From Clostridium sp. C2-6-12 (GTDB taxonomy: Bacteria > Bacillota > Clostridia > Clostridiales > Clostridiaceae): a DNA stretch of 64,000 nucleotides. Both the position numbers and the translations under genes were made by a program. Location: the NCBI RefSeq assembly GCF_009928485.1, contig NZ_JAABNP010000014.1, forward strand, positions 62,001 through 126,000, written 5' to 3'. The notes under the pieces are model-generated. The model did not search any database. It saw only the letters and a program-made list of their open reading frames with translations, and was not told the DNA's origin. Positions 1 to 7,977 of this stretch are shown piece by piece. Numbering within the stretch: the first letter of the stretch is position 1; each line of letters starts with the position of its first letter.

Positions 1-468
1 ATTTTCTGCCATTTGCAATTTCGCTTGAAGTAGAGCATTTACAGCTGGCTTAGAAGTTTTTAATGCCTTGCTGACTCTAACAATATCCTTGTAAACAGGT
101 TCAATATATTTTCTTGCCTCATCAAATTCTTCAAGTTCCATTAAGGAATAAATAACTTGAATGTGATTTAAATAATCATGTCTCTGGCTACGAAGTGTTT
201 TATTGAAGTTTTCAAGATAATTTATAGTATCTATTAAGTTGCTGCTGCCTTTCTTAAATAAAAGGCTATAAAATATTATTCCTGTAATAATACTATTAAC
301 GCCTGTACTTATTGCAATAGCATAAATAATAAAATTTCCTTCAATCATATATGGATTATTATTTTTGAAATAAATAAATAATGAGACAAAAACTACTTGT
401 ATTATATTCAAAAGTATAGATACTAAAATTATTTTGGATATATTGTAGGTTTGTTTTTTTAATGTCAT
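1..468 (-). CDS. Sensor histidine kinase, Spo0B/DcuS type (3' end outside window)
   Basis: My own translation of the minus strand runs open from an ATG at 468 to the window edge, with AGGAGTG 7 nt upstream of the ATG. The protein begins with two hydrophobic segments (about residues 7-30 and 45-70), as in kinases that sense from the membrane. A helical stretch follows with the motif LRSQRHDYLNHIQVIYSLME, typical of the Spo0B_a / DcuS-CitA phosphoacceptor helix, whose first His would be phosphorylated. The GHKL ATPase domain should lie beyond the window start. The short linker leaves no room for a large extracellular sensor, so AgrC-like or intramembrane sensing is possible. The partner regulator is not visible. 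Confidence 0.75.
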   Translation of the reverse strand, partial: MTLKKQTYNISKIILVSILLNIIQVVFVSLFIYFKNNNPYMIEGNFIIYAIAISTGVNSIITGIIFYSLLFKKGSSNLIDTINYLENFNKTLRSQRHDYLNHIQVIYSLMELEEFDEARKYIEPVYKDIVRVSKALKTSKPAVNALLQAKLQMAEN

Positions 469-650
469 ATGCTCACTCCTTATTAATATATTTTACCATA
501 TTTTATATTGATTTAGGGAAAATATAGATTGAATAATATAATTTGACTTCTGAAAATTAAGCTAAGTAGGATAGTAAAGCTACAAATGTTTTGATATTCT
601 TTAATATATTTAAAAATAATTTAGGTTTAAATAATTTACTTTATTGCATA

Positions 651-679
651 TTGACATGAATTTTAATTTAGCCTATAAT
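651..679 (+). promoter_or_regulatory. Sigma-70 promoter of the marR-ABC exporter operon
   Basis: TTGACA (651-656), a 17-bp spacer and TATAAT (674-679) match the consensus exactly. The palindrome at 687-702 covers the expected transcription start, so binding there would block initiation. Confidence 0.85.
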
Positions 680-686
680 AAAAAAA

Positions 687-702
687 TGTTAGAAGTCTAA
701 CA
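687..702. promoter_or_regulatory. MarR operator 1
   Basis: TGTTAGAAGTCTAACA has 7-bp inverted arms around a 2-bp centre. It sits just downstream of the -10 box and upstream of the marR start. The same GTTAG-N4-CTAAC pattern recurs at 1182-1195, which supports a real binding site for the MarR protein encoded here. Confidence 0.75.
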
Positions 703-723
703 AATTATACAGGAGCGTGAAGT

Positions 724-1155
724 ATGGATAAAAGAATACATATTGGGAAAAAAATAATTATTTTATCTGCAAAAATTCGTAGGAAACTGGATAATGAAAC
801 TGCAAAATATGGTATAACAGGTGTTCAAGGCAGGATACTTGGTTTTATTAGCCATAATTCTGAGAAAAGAGATATATTCCAAAAAGACATAGAAGAAGAG
901 CTTGATGTTAGACGTTCTTCTGTGACAAGTGTACTTCAATTAATGGAGAAGAAGGGTATCTTAGAAAGAGTGAGTGTTTCCAAAGATGCAAGATTAAAGA
1001 AGTTAGTTCTTACTGAAAAAGGTAAAGAAATTCAAAGAAATGTTCATGACCATATTTTAGAGCTTGATAAATCCTTGAGGGACGAATTAAGCGATGAAGA
1101 GTTTGATCAATTAGTTTCATTAATTGATAGATTATCCAATAAAATTGCTGATTAG
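724..1155 (+). CDS. MarR family transcriptional regulator
   Basis: A 143-residue winged-helix regulator of normal MarR length. Residues about 35-100 form the DNA-binding part, with a recognition helix around DVRRSSVTSVLQLMEKKG and a wing around SKDARLKKLVLTEKG. Flanking helices would make the dimer. AGGAGCG precedes the ATG. The gene heads an operon with two ABC exporter subunits and has matching palindromes at its own promoter and before the first exporter gene. It therefore probably represses itself and the exporter until a toxic ligand binds. The ligand cannot be read from the sequence. Confidence 0.9.
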   Translation: MDKRIHIGKKIIILSAKIRRKLDNETAKYGITGVQGRILGFISHNSEKRDIFQKDIEEELDVRRSSVTSVLQLMEKKGILERVSVSKDARLKKLVLTEKGKEIQRNVHDHILELDKSLRDELSDEEFDQLVSLIDRLSNKIAD

Positions 1156-1181
1156 GGCAAATTTTTTTTGAAAAAATATTA

Positions 1182-1195
1182 GTTAGAAACCTAAC
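1182..1195. promoter_or_regulatory. MarR operator 2
   Basis: GTTAGAAACCTAAC lies in the 55-bp gap between marR and the first exporter gene. It has the same arms and the same 4-bp centre spacing as operator 1 (GTTAGAAGTCTAAC). I see no good promoter in the gap, so this may be a roadblock or secondary site. Confidence 0.65.
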
Positions 1196-1210
1196 AAAAG
1201 GAGGATTATT

Positions 1211-2950
1211 ATGATAAAAAAATTAGCTGGTTATATAGCTGAATTTAAAAGAGACACAATGTTAACACCATTATTTGTTGCACTAGAAGCAATAATGGAA
1301 ACAATTATTCCTGTATTAATGGCATCAATAATTGATAATGGAGTAAATAAAGGAAATATGAAATATGTATATAGCTTTGGAGCTATAATGCTAGGTGCAT
1401 CTTTTATGTCTCTTGCATGTGGTGTTTTATCAGGAAAATTTGCAGCTAGTGCTTCAACTGGTTTTGCTAGAAATTTACGAAAAGGAATGTATTACAATAT
1501 ACAAGATTTTGCTTTTTCGAATATAGATAAGTATTCTACAGCAGGACTTATAACAAGACTTACAACAGATGTAACCAATGTTCAAAATGCTTTTCAAATG
1601 TTAATAAGAATGTTTGTAAGAGCACCATTTATGCTTATTTTTGCAATGTCAATGAGCTTTTATATTAATTCAAGATTGGCTTTGGTATTTTTAGGAGCAA
1701 TAATTTTCTTAGGATTGGTATTATATTTTGTAATGACAAAAGCACATCCATATTTTTTGGAAGTTTTTAAGAAATATGATGATTTAAATGCTAGTGTACA
1801 AGAAAATTTAACTGCTATTAGAACTGTAAAGGCGTATGTAAGAGAAGAGCATGAAACAAACAAGTTTTATAAAGCTTCAGAAACTTTATATAACTTTTTT
1901 ATAAGAGCTGAAAAATTAATAATAATTAATGGACCAGCTATGCAGTTTGCAGTTTATACTTGTATTTTACTTCTTTCTTGGCTTGGAGCAAAGATGATAG
2001 TTGGTAGTTCAATGACAACTGGCGAGCTTATGAGTATGTTTGCTTATACGACTAATATAATGATAAGTCTTATGATGATATCTTTTGTTTTTGTAATGGT
2101 AATTATGTCAAAATCATCTGCAGAAAGAATTATTCAAGTATTAGATGAAAAAAGTGATTTGACTAATCCAGAAAATCCAATATATGAAGTAAAAGATGGA
2201 GCTATCACATTTAATAATGTAAGCTTCTCATATAGCAATGATAAAGATAAGTGTGTTTTAGAAGATGTAAATATAAAAATTAATTCAGGTGAAACTATAG
2301 GAATTATTGGAGGAACGGGTAGTGCAAAATCTACATTAGTTCAACTTATTCCAAGATTATACGATACAACAAGTGGAACTGTTGAAGTTGGTGGAATTGA
2401 AGTTAAAAAGTATAATATTGAAACTCTTAGAGATGAAGTTTCAATGGTATTACAAAAGAATGTATTATTTTCTGGAACTATAAAAGAAAATTTAAGATGG
2501 GGAAAGAAAGATGCATCTGATGAAGAAATAATTGAAGCGTGTAGACAAGCTCAGGCTGAAGAATTTATAGAAAATTTACCAAATAAATATGATACTTACA
2601 TTGAGCAAGGTGGAAGTAATGTATCAGGAGGACAAAAGCAAAGGTTATGTATAGCAAGAGCCCTTCTTAAGAAACCTAAAATATTAATTTTGGATGATTC
2701 AACAAGTGCAGTAGATACTAAGACTGATGCTTTAATTAGAAAGGCATTTAAAGAAACAATTCCAGATACTACAAAGATTATAATTGCACAGCGTATTTCT
2801 TCAGTAGAAGATGCAGATAGAATTATAGTATTAAATGATGGTAAAATAGATGGCTTTGGATCTCACGAGGACTTATTGAAAAATAATGAGATATATCGTG
2901 AAGTTTATGAATCTCAGGTGAAGGGAGCTGATAATAATGAGTCAAAATAA
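1211..2950 (+). CDS. ABC multidrug exporter half-transporter, degenerate-site subunit
   Basis: A 579-residue fused permease/ATPase of the BmrC (YheI) type. The transmembrane part covers about residues 1-310 with six predicted segments, and the ATPase part about 330-579. The Walker A region is GGTGSAKST (about 366-374), the signature VSGGQ (about 470), and Walker B ends in LDDST. An Asp therefore stands where the catalytic Glu normally is, so its own ATP site should hydrolyse poorly. That is the hallmark of one half of a heterodimeric exporter whose partner holds the active site. The next gene starts 14 bp before this one ends, giving coupled translation. The substrate is unknown; drugs or lipophilic toxins are usual. 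Confidence 0.92.
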   Translation: MIKKLAGYIAEFKRDTMLTPLFVALEAIMETIIPVLMASIIDNGVNKGNMKYVYSFGAIMLGASFMSLACGVLSGKFAASASTGFARNLRKGMYYNIQDFAFSNIDKYSTAGLITRLTTDVTNVQNAFQMLIRMFVRAPFMLIFAMSMSFYINSRLALVFLGAIIFLGLVLYFVMTKAHPYFLEVFKKYDDLNASVQENLTAIRTVKAYVREEHETNKFYKASETLYNFFIRAEKLIIINGPAMQFAVYTCILLLSWLGAKMIVGSSMTTGELMSMFAYTTNIMISLMMISFVFVMVIMSKSSAERIIQVLDEKSDLTNPENPIYEVKDGAITFNNVSFSYSNDKDKCVLEDVNIKINSGETIGIIGGTGSAKSTLVQLIPRLYDTTSGTVEVGGIEVKKYNIETLRDEVSMVLQKNVLFSGTIKENLRWGKKDASDEEIIEACRQAQAEEFIENLPNKYDTYIEQGGSNVSGGQKQRLCIARALLKKPKILILDDSTSAVDTKTDALIRKAFKETIPDTTKIIIAQRISSVEDADRIIVLNDGKIDGFGSHEDLLKNNEIYREVYESQVKGADNNESK

Positions 2951-4871
2951 TGCTAAGCCAAAGGCAGTTCGTGGACCAGGTGGACGTGGTGGACACGGTC
3001 GAGCTAAAATGAGTAAAAATTCTTTAAAGACTTTAAAAAGATTGCTGATATACATACTGAAGGAATACAAACTTCTATTTAGTATGGTAATAATGATGAT
3101 AATTATAAGTTCGCTTGCTAATGTTTATGGAACAACCTTTATAAAAGACTTAATAGATAAGTATATAGCACCATTATTAGGGCAAAGTTCTCCTGATTTT
3201 GGACCATTACTTGAAATGATGGCAATGATGGCATTTGTTTATTATGTTGGTGTTATAGCAACATATGCATATAGCCGTATGATGATGTACATTTCTCAAG
3301 GTTCTCTAAAAAGGATAAGAGATGATATGTTTTCACATATGGAGACATTACCAGTTAAATTCTTTGATACACATGCTCATGGAGATACAATGAGCCTTTA
3401 CACAAATGATACTGATGCTTTAAGACAAATGATCAGCCAAGGTATACCTCAACTATTATCAGCAGTTATAACAGTAATTGGTGTACTTATTGCTATGATT
3501 CGTTTGAGCTTACCACTAATTATAGTCGAAGCATTAATTATATTATTAATGTTTAAAGTTACTAAAACTATTGGTGCTAAAAGTGGAAAATACTTTGGAC
3601 TTCAACAAAAAGATTTAGGTTTAGTTAATGGGTATATAGAAGAAATGATGGAAGGACAAAAAGTTGTTAAAGTATTTTGTCATGAAGAAGAAGCAAAAAT
3701 TAACTTTGATAAGTTAAATGATGAACTTTTCAATAGTGCAAATAATGCAAATAAATATGCTAATGTCTTAATGCCTATTATGGGGAACATAGGATATATT
3801 AATTACGTTTCAGTTGCAATTGTTGGTTCTATTTTAGCCATAAGTGGTTTTGGAGCATTTACTTTAGGAGCTCTTGCAACCTTTCTACAATTAACAAGAA
3901 CCTTCAGTCAAACAGTAAATCAGATGTCACAACAATTTAATTTCGTAATAATGGCATTAGCTGGAGCTGAACGTATTTTCACACTTCTTGATGAAAAGAA
4001 AGAAATGGATGAAGGTTATGTAACTTTAGTTAATGCAACTGAAGATGAAAATGAAAACTTAACCGAGGCTAAAAAACGTACTGGAATTTGGGCATGGAAG
4101 CATCCACATGAAGATGGTACAACTACATACACTAAGCTTAATGGTGAAGTAGTATTTGATGATGTAGATTTTGGTTATAATGATGAAAAGATCATACTTC
4201 ATAACATAAAACTTTATGCAAAACCAGGACAAAAGATTGCCTTTGTTGGGGCTACAGGTGCTGGTAAAACTACAATTACAAACTTGATAAATAGATTTTA
4301 TGACATACAAGATGGTAAGATTAGATATGATGGCGTAAACATAAATAAAATCAAGAAAGATGATTTAAGAAGATCTCTTGGAATTGTACTTCAAGATGCA
4401 CATCTTTTCACAGGAACAGTTGCAGATAACATTAGATATGGTAAACTGGATGCTACAGATGAAGAAGTACGTGCAGCAGCGAAACTAGCAAATGCAGATC
4501 AATTCATAAAACATCTTCCAAAGGGATATGATACAGTATTAACTGGAGATGGAGGAAGCCTTTCACAAGGTCAAAGACAATTATTAACAATAGCAAGAGC
4601 AGCAATTGCAGATCCACCTGTTTTAATACTTGATGAAGCTACTTCAAGTATTGATACAAGAACAGAAAAAATTGTACAAGATGGTATGGATAAGCTAATG
4701 AAGGGCAGAACAGTTTTTGTAATTGCTCATAGACTTTCAACAATTAAAAATTCTGATGTAATTATGGTACTTGAACAAGGTAGAATAATTGAAAGAGGAA
4801 ATCATGATGATTTAATTGCAGAAAAAGGTAAGTATTATCAATTGTATACAGGAGCTTTTGAATTATCATAA
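2937..4871 (+). CDS. ABC multidrug exporter half-transporter, catalytic subunit
   Basis: A 644-residue partner of the preceding protein, resembling BmrD (YheH). It opens with a glycine- and arginine-rich cytoplasmic tail (PGGRGGHGR), followed by six membrane segments to about residue 345 and the ATPase domain. Walker A is GATGAGKT (about 438-445), the signature is a variant LSQGQ (about 541), and Walker B ends in LDEAT with the catalytic Glu intact. An insert of about 45 residues near 365-410 precedes the ATPase domain, as in other BmrD-like proteins. It overlaps the previous gene by 14 bp, so the two products are made together in equal amounts. Confidence 0.92.
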   Translation: MSQNNAKPKAVRGPGGRGGHGRAKMSKNSLKTLKRLLIYILKEYKLLFSMVIMMIIISSLANVYGTTFIKDLIDKYIAPLLGQSSPDFGPLLEMMAMMAFVYYVGVIATYAYSRMMMYISQGSLKRIRDDMFSHMETLPVKFFDTHAHGDTMSLYTNDTDALRQMISQGIPQLLSAVITVIGVLIAMIRLSLPLIIVEALIILLMFKVTKTIGAKSGKYFGLQQKDLGLVNGYIEEMMEGQKVVKVFCHEEEAKINFDKLNDELFNSANNANKYANVLMPIMGNIGYINYVSVAIVGSILAISGFGAFTLGALATFLQLTRTFSQTVNQMSQQFNFVIMALAGAERIFTLLDEKKEMDEGYVTLVNATEDENENLTEAKKRTGIWAWKHPHEDGTTTYTKLNGEVVFDDVDFGYNDEKIILHNIKLYAKPGQKIAFVGATGAGKTTITNLINRFYDIQDGKIRYDGVNINKIKKDDLRRSLGIVLQDAHLFTGTVADNIRYGKLDATDEEVRAAAKLANADQFIKHLPKGYDTVLTGDGGSLSQGQRQLLTIARAAIADPPVLILDEATSSIDTRTEKIVQDGMDKLMKGRTVFVIAHRLSTIKNSDVIMVLEQGRIIERGNHDDLIAEKGKYYQLYTGAFELS

Positions 4872-4878
4872 AATAAAG

Positions 4879-4930
4879 AAACACTCTGTAATTATGACGA
4901 GGTGAGAAAAGTCATTATTATAGAGTGTTT
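4879..4930 (+). terminator. Terminator of the exporter operon
   Basis: A long stem pairs AAACACTCT (4879-4887) plus TAATTATGAC with GTCATTATTA plus AGAGTGTTT (ending 4930), followed by a T-rich stretch. It lies 8 bp after the second exporter gene. Confidence 0.7.
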
Positions 4931-4996
4931 TATGTTTTATAGGAATTTATAGAATTTTATAATTTAAAATTAGTTTAATAACTTTTTTATAACAAA

Positions 4997-5029
4997 AAGT
5001 CACTGCTTAATATAATTAAGCAGTGACTT
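4997..5029. terminator. Perfect 15-bp stem-loop, probable bidirectional terminator
   Basis: AAGTCACTGCTTAAT (4997-5011) and its exact complement (5015-5029) are separated by 3 bases. It may back up the previous terminator or end the minus-strand RNA from 5282. Confidence 0.55.
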
Positions 5030-5067
5030 AAACGTTTAAATTAAATTTAAAAATCAGATCAAAAATA

Positions 5068-5282
5068 CCGGTACTCCAATTTTGCCACCTATCCCCAGAT
5101 AGGTGGGTGCTCGCACAGATGACTCAATCCCTTTCAATGTCATATTATATATGGACATCATATGAAAGTACATTTTCTCATCTAAATATTGAACTCCCTC
5201 AATTAATATGTAGGTTCAAAATAAGAGCTTAGCGCATATTTCAGAAGTTAGATTCATTAAAAAAGAATTTATATCTTTCTTT
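5068..5282 (-). ncRNA. Candidate structured small RNA, about 215 nt, possibly 6S-like
   Basis: No open frame exists here, yet the minus strand has a good promoter (5289-5317) followed by about 215 nt rich in stem-loops. These include TTGAAC...GTTCAA in the 5' half, CTTTCA-N4-ATGTC...GACAT-TGAAAG in the middle, and a GC-rich CCACCTATC-TGGG-GATAGGTGG hairpin near the 3' end. That hairpin stands out in this AT-rich genome. The length is close to 6S RNA, but I could not confirm the 6S fold, so the family is open. The 3' end is approximate, placed at the TACCGGTATTTTT segment. Confidence 0.4.
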
Positions 5283-5288
5283 AAAGTA

Positions 5289-5317
5289 ATAATAGCACAT
5301 TTATAGTTATAGTTCAA
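5289..5317 (-). promoter_or_regulatory. Sigma-70 promoter of the candidate small RNA
   Basis: Read on the minus strand: TTGAAC (5317-5312), a spacer of exactly 17 bp, and TATTAT (5294-5289). No protein gene follows on that strand. Confidence 0.6.
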
Positions 5318-5527
5318 TAGATATGACTATGGTATTTTAAACCTTTAAGTGAATATTTAGCAAGTTTTTATTATGGCTTGATTGGTTAGAAAACTAGTAA
5401 TTAATTAATAAAATTGTTAGTTTTTTAGAAAAGCAATTTTTATGAGAAACTTTTTTGATTTTAGATTATAATATTCTTAGGAGATATTATAGATGGAATT
5501 AATATATGGGTAAGGAAGGAATAAACG

Positions 5528-5878
5528 ATGAAAGGATATAGTAATGTAAATAAAAAAGAGCTTGTATTTAAAAAAGAACGTAGAATAAATGGTAGATATA
5601 AATATAATAATAAATTTAAGATAGAAAGTATAAATATGAAAAAAGCAAATATAGAAGTTCAAGGAATAGATCTTTCTATGGATGGTATAGGATTTTTATC
5701 TGAGATAAATTTTAAAATTAATGATATGCTAGAAATTGCATTCCAATATAATAAGGTTACTATTCCTGCTCTTATTAAAGTACAGCATGTGAACTTATAC
5801 GATTCAGGCTTTTATATTGGAGGTCAGTTTGCTGCTTTGCAGGATTCATATAGAAGCATATTAAAAGATTTAAAGTGA
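5528..5878 (+). CDS. PilZ domain protein, c-di-GMP receptor
   Basis: A single PilZ domain fills this 116-residue protein. The c-di-GMP binding motifs are both present: RINGR near residue 20 (RxxxR), and DLSMDG near residue 50 (DxSxxG). Small stand-alone PilZ proteins link c-di-GMP levels to motility, adhesion or matrix production, but the target cannot be named. A GTAAGGAAGG ribosome site precedes the ATG. The gene stands alone between the candidate RNA and an ArsR gene. A GGDEF cyclase gene lies 16 kb downstream. Confidence 0.85.
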   Translation: MKGYSNVNKKELVFKKERRINGRYKYNNKFKIESINMKKANIEVQGIDLSMDGIGFLSEINFKINDMLEIAFQYNKVTIPALIKVQHVNLYDSGFYIGGQFAALQDSYRSILKDLK

Positions 5879-5992
5879 TTACAAAACCTATTTTTCCTCT
5901 AATAAAATAGTATATTGCATTTATTAAAAACCATATGATAATATTAATTAAGTTATAAAATATAGAATTATTTACGAAAGAAAGGATAAAAA

Positions 5993-6310
5993 ATGGATGC
6001 AGTAAAGATTTTTAAAGCACTAGGAAATGAAACTAGATTGAATATATTATTATGGTTGAAAGATCCACAAAAGAATTTTGCTCCACAGATACATTTATCT
6101 GTAATGGACGATTTTCAAGGTGGTGTATGTGTAGGATCAATAAGAAAGACAGCAGGGCTCAGTCAGTCTACTATATCAGGATTTTTATCTATATTAGAAG
6201 AGGCAGAACTTGTAGAGTCAAGAAACATTGGTCAATATACATATTATAGAAGAAATGAAAAAACCATAAAAGAAATATCTAAATGGATTAAAATTGAATT
6301 AGAAAAGTAA
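5993..6310 (+). CDS. ArsR/SmtB family winged-helix regulator
   Basis: A 105-residue protein beginning with the typical IFKALGNETRLNILLWL helix of ArsR-type repressors. The recognition region is around SIRKTAGLSQSTISGFLSIL and the wing around RNIGQYTYYRR. One Cys (in GGVCVGS) precedes the recognition helix, but there is no clear ELCVCDL-type metal site, so a metal ligand is doubtful. Repeated TAATCTGTA/TACAGATTA half-sites lie between this gene and the flavoprotein gene downstream, which suggests that gene as the target. Confidence 0.85.
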   Translation: MDAVKIFKALGNETRLNILLWLKDPQKNFAPQIHLSVMDDFQGGVCVGSIRKTAGLSQSTISGFLSILEEAELVESRNIGQYTYYRRNEKTIKEISKWIKIELEK

Positions 6311-6312
6311 GA

Positions 6313-6366
6313 AAAGAGTAATAAATAAATTAGCCTAATTTGCTGAACTTTTATTTATTGCTCTTT
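6313..6366 (+). terminator. Terminator after the ArsR gene
   Basis: Seventeen-base arms AAAGAGTAATAAATAAA (6313-6329) and TTTATTTATTGCTCTTT (6350-6366) pair with one G-T exception. It separates the ArsR gene from the next transcript. Confidence 0.65.
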
Positions 6367-6400
6367 AAAATTTTTATCTTGTAATGAAACTTTAATTGTG

Positions 6401-6468
6401 TTAATCTGTATTTAACGATTTTATTTATCGGTAATTACAGATTAATTAAATCTGTATATTCAGATTAA
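6401..6468. promoter_or_regulatory. Cluster of repeated TAATCTGTA operator half-sites
   Basis: TTAATCTGTA (6401-6410), TTACAGATTA (6435-6444) and AATCTGTATATTCAGATT (about 6449-6466) give two inverted pairs of one half-site directly upstream of the flavoprotein gene. The adjacent ArsR protein is the obvious candidate ligand; this is inference. Confidence 0.5.
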
Positions 6469-6492
6469 AAAAGTAATGGGAGTGTGGAGAGT

Positions 6493-7542
6493 TTGGAAAA
6501 GTTATTTACAGAATTTAAAATTAAGGGAATGAAAATTAAGAATCGTATTTGTGTACCTCCAATGGTTGTTGGATACACAGAAGATGGATATGTGGCAGAA
6601 GAAAACATAGAGCGTTATAGAGCATTAGCAAAAGGTGGAGCTGGGCTAATAATTCAAGAAGCTACATGTGTTAGTAAAGAGGGAAAATTATCAAGAACAC
6701 AGCTTGGAATATGGGAAGATGGACAAATTGAAGGCCTTAAAAAAATAGTAGATGCAGTTCATGGAGAAGACTGTAAGCTATTTATACAAATTCATCATGC
6801 AGGAGTTGTTGGAGTATCAGAAAATCCATTATGTCCTAGTCCATATAAGTTTAGAGATACTATTGGAACAGAAATGACTATAGAAGATATAAAAACTATA
6901 CAAAAGGATTTTATTGAAGCTGGAAGAAGAGCTTATGAAGCGGGGTATGATGGGATTGAACTTCATGGCTGTCATAGCTACTTAATATGTCAGTTTTTTA
7001 ATAAAAAAGTAAATGTGAGAAATGATGAATATGGGATAAATCGCGAAAAATTTGTATTAGAAATTTTAGAAGGAATTAGAAAAATAACTTCAAAGGAATT
7101 TATAATTGGAATTCGTTTAGGTGGCTTTGAACCTACAATAGAAGATGGAATAAACCATGCTAAGATTTTAGAGGAAAATGGAATTGATTTTCTTGATATT
7201 TCATATGGATTTTTAAGTGAATTGGAAATACAAGTAAGTGAAGGGTACAAGTTCTCTGCGGCTGTTTATGCAGCAGAACAAATTAAAAAAGAAGTTTCTA
7301 TTCCGGTATTTGGAGTTGATAAAATACATTCAATTGAAACTGCAGAAGAAATATTAGAGGAAACAGGTATTGATATTGTTGATATTGGTAGAAATTTTCT
7401 TATAAATCCTAATTGGGCAAATGACGCCAAGGAAGGAAAGAATAGTGGCAAGTGCTTTAACTGTCCAAAATGTGGATGGCATGGGGATGCAGATGCAGTT
7501 TGTCCAGGAAAAATTAAGTTTGAGAAAGATTCTAGTAAGTAA
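6493..7542 (+). CDS. Old-yellow-enzyme family NADH:flavin oxidoreductase
   Basis: A single-domain FMN TIM barrel of about 349 residues, without the C-terminal 4Fe-4S/FAD extension of 2,4-dienoyl-CoA reductases. Seen are the start LFTEFKIKGMKIKNRI, the flavin-site PPM, and QIHHAG and LHGCHSYL, where the conserved His-Asn/His catalytic region lies. A Cys-rich tail (CFNCPKCGW) is reminiscent of clostridial members. It probably reduces activated C=C bonds of unsaturated carbonyls or nitro compounds with NAD(P)H. I prefer TTG at 6493 (GGGAG 10 nt upstream); GTG at 6484 is too close to that site. Upstream repeats suggest ArsR control. Confidence 0.82.
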   Translation: MEKLFTEFKIKGMKIKNRICVPPMVVGYTEDGYVAEENIERYRALAKGGAGLIIQEATCVSKEGKLSRTQLGIWEDGQIEGLKKIVDAVHGEDCKLFIQIHHAGVVGVSENPLCPSPYKFRDTIGTEMTIEDIKTIQKDFIEAGRRAYEAGYDGIELHGCHSYLICQFFNKKVNVRNDEYGINREKFVLEILEGIRKITSKEFIIGIRLGGFEPTIEDGINHAKILEENGIDFLDISYGFLSELEIQVSEGYKFSAAVYAAEQIKKEVSIPVFGVDKIHSIETAEEILEETGIDIVDIGRNFLINPNWANDAKEGKNSGKCFNCPKCGWHGDADAVCPGKIKFEKDSSK

Positions 7543-7597
7543 AATGAATTAAAGTCTGTTTTAAGTAACTATTAATAATATAAAATAAATTTAGTTT

Positions 7598-7640
7598 CAG
7601 CAAGTGGTTTTGAAAAATCAAAATTACTTGCTGTTTATCA
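7598..7640 (+). terminator. Terminator after the flavoprotein gene
   Basis: CAGCAAGT and ACTTGCTG close a stem extended by GTTTTGA/TCAAAAT (7598-7633), followed by T-rich sequence. Confidence 0.6.
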
Positions 7641-7795
7641 ATTTAACGAGTTTTCTGCTAAATTAACTAGGTTTATATTATTATAAATCAGAGAATAAAC
7701 AATCTGAATTATATGGGAATTTTATTTCTTTGATATTAAGCAATATATAATATTGTTAAAATTTTGTTAGTAAAATTTATAATATAAGCACGATG

Positions 7796-7824
7796 TTGAC
7801 ATGAAAATTAGGCGACAGTATAAT
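7796..7824 (+). promoter_or_regulatory. Consensus sigma-70 promoter of the chemoreceptor leader
   Basis: TTGACA (7796-7801), a 17-bp spacer and TATAAT (7819-7824). It lies 154 bp before the start codon, which leaves a long untranslated leader. Confidence 0.85.
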
Positions 7825-7867
7825 TATACTTAATAAGTAAAAATTAACTAAAATCAAATAATAAGTG

Positions 7868-7930
7868 GCTTACAATAATAAACTTCATTTCAGATTTGAA
7901 AGTTTATCTTACAAAGTAAGCTGTTTTTTT
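7868..7930 (+). terminator. Terminator-like hairpin inside the chemoreceptor leader
   Basis: GCTTAC (7868-7873) pairs with GTAAGC (7916-7921). Inside it, ATAAACTT pairs with AAGTTTAT. Seven T residues follow. It lies between the strong promoter at 7796 and the gene at 7978, so it could act as an attenuator or end a short RNA of about 100 nt. Confidence 0.55.
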
Positions 7931-7977
7931 ATATAAAATTTACTTTGATATATGATTAAAGAAGGGAATGTTGTATC

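Noticed and set aside
1660..1863. Minus-strand ORFs inside long genes (for example here and at 4059, 6990, 23958, 46863, 50228)
   Set aside because: They mirror strong coding frames on the other strand, lack ribosome sites and show no family motifs.
5420..5527. Possible c-di-GMP riboswitch before the PilZ gene
   Set aside because: None of the conserved c-di-GMP-I or -II core segments is present in the leader.
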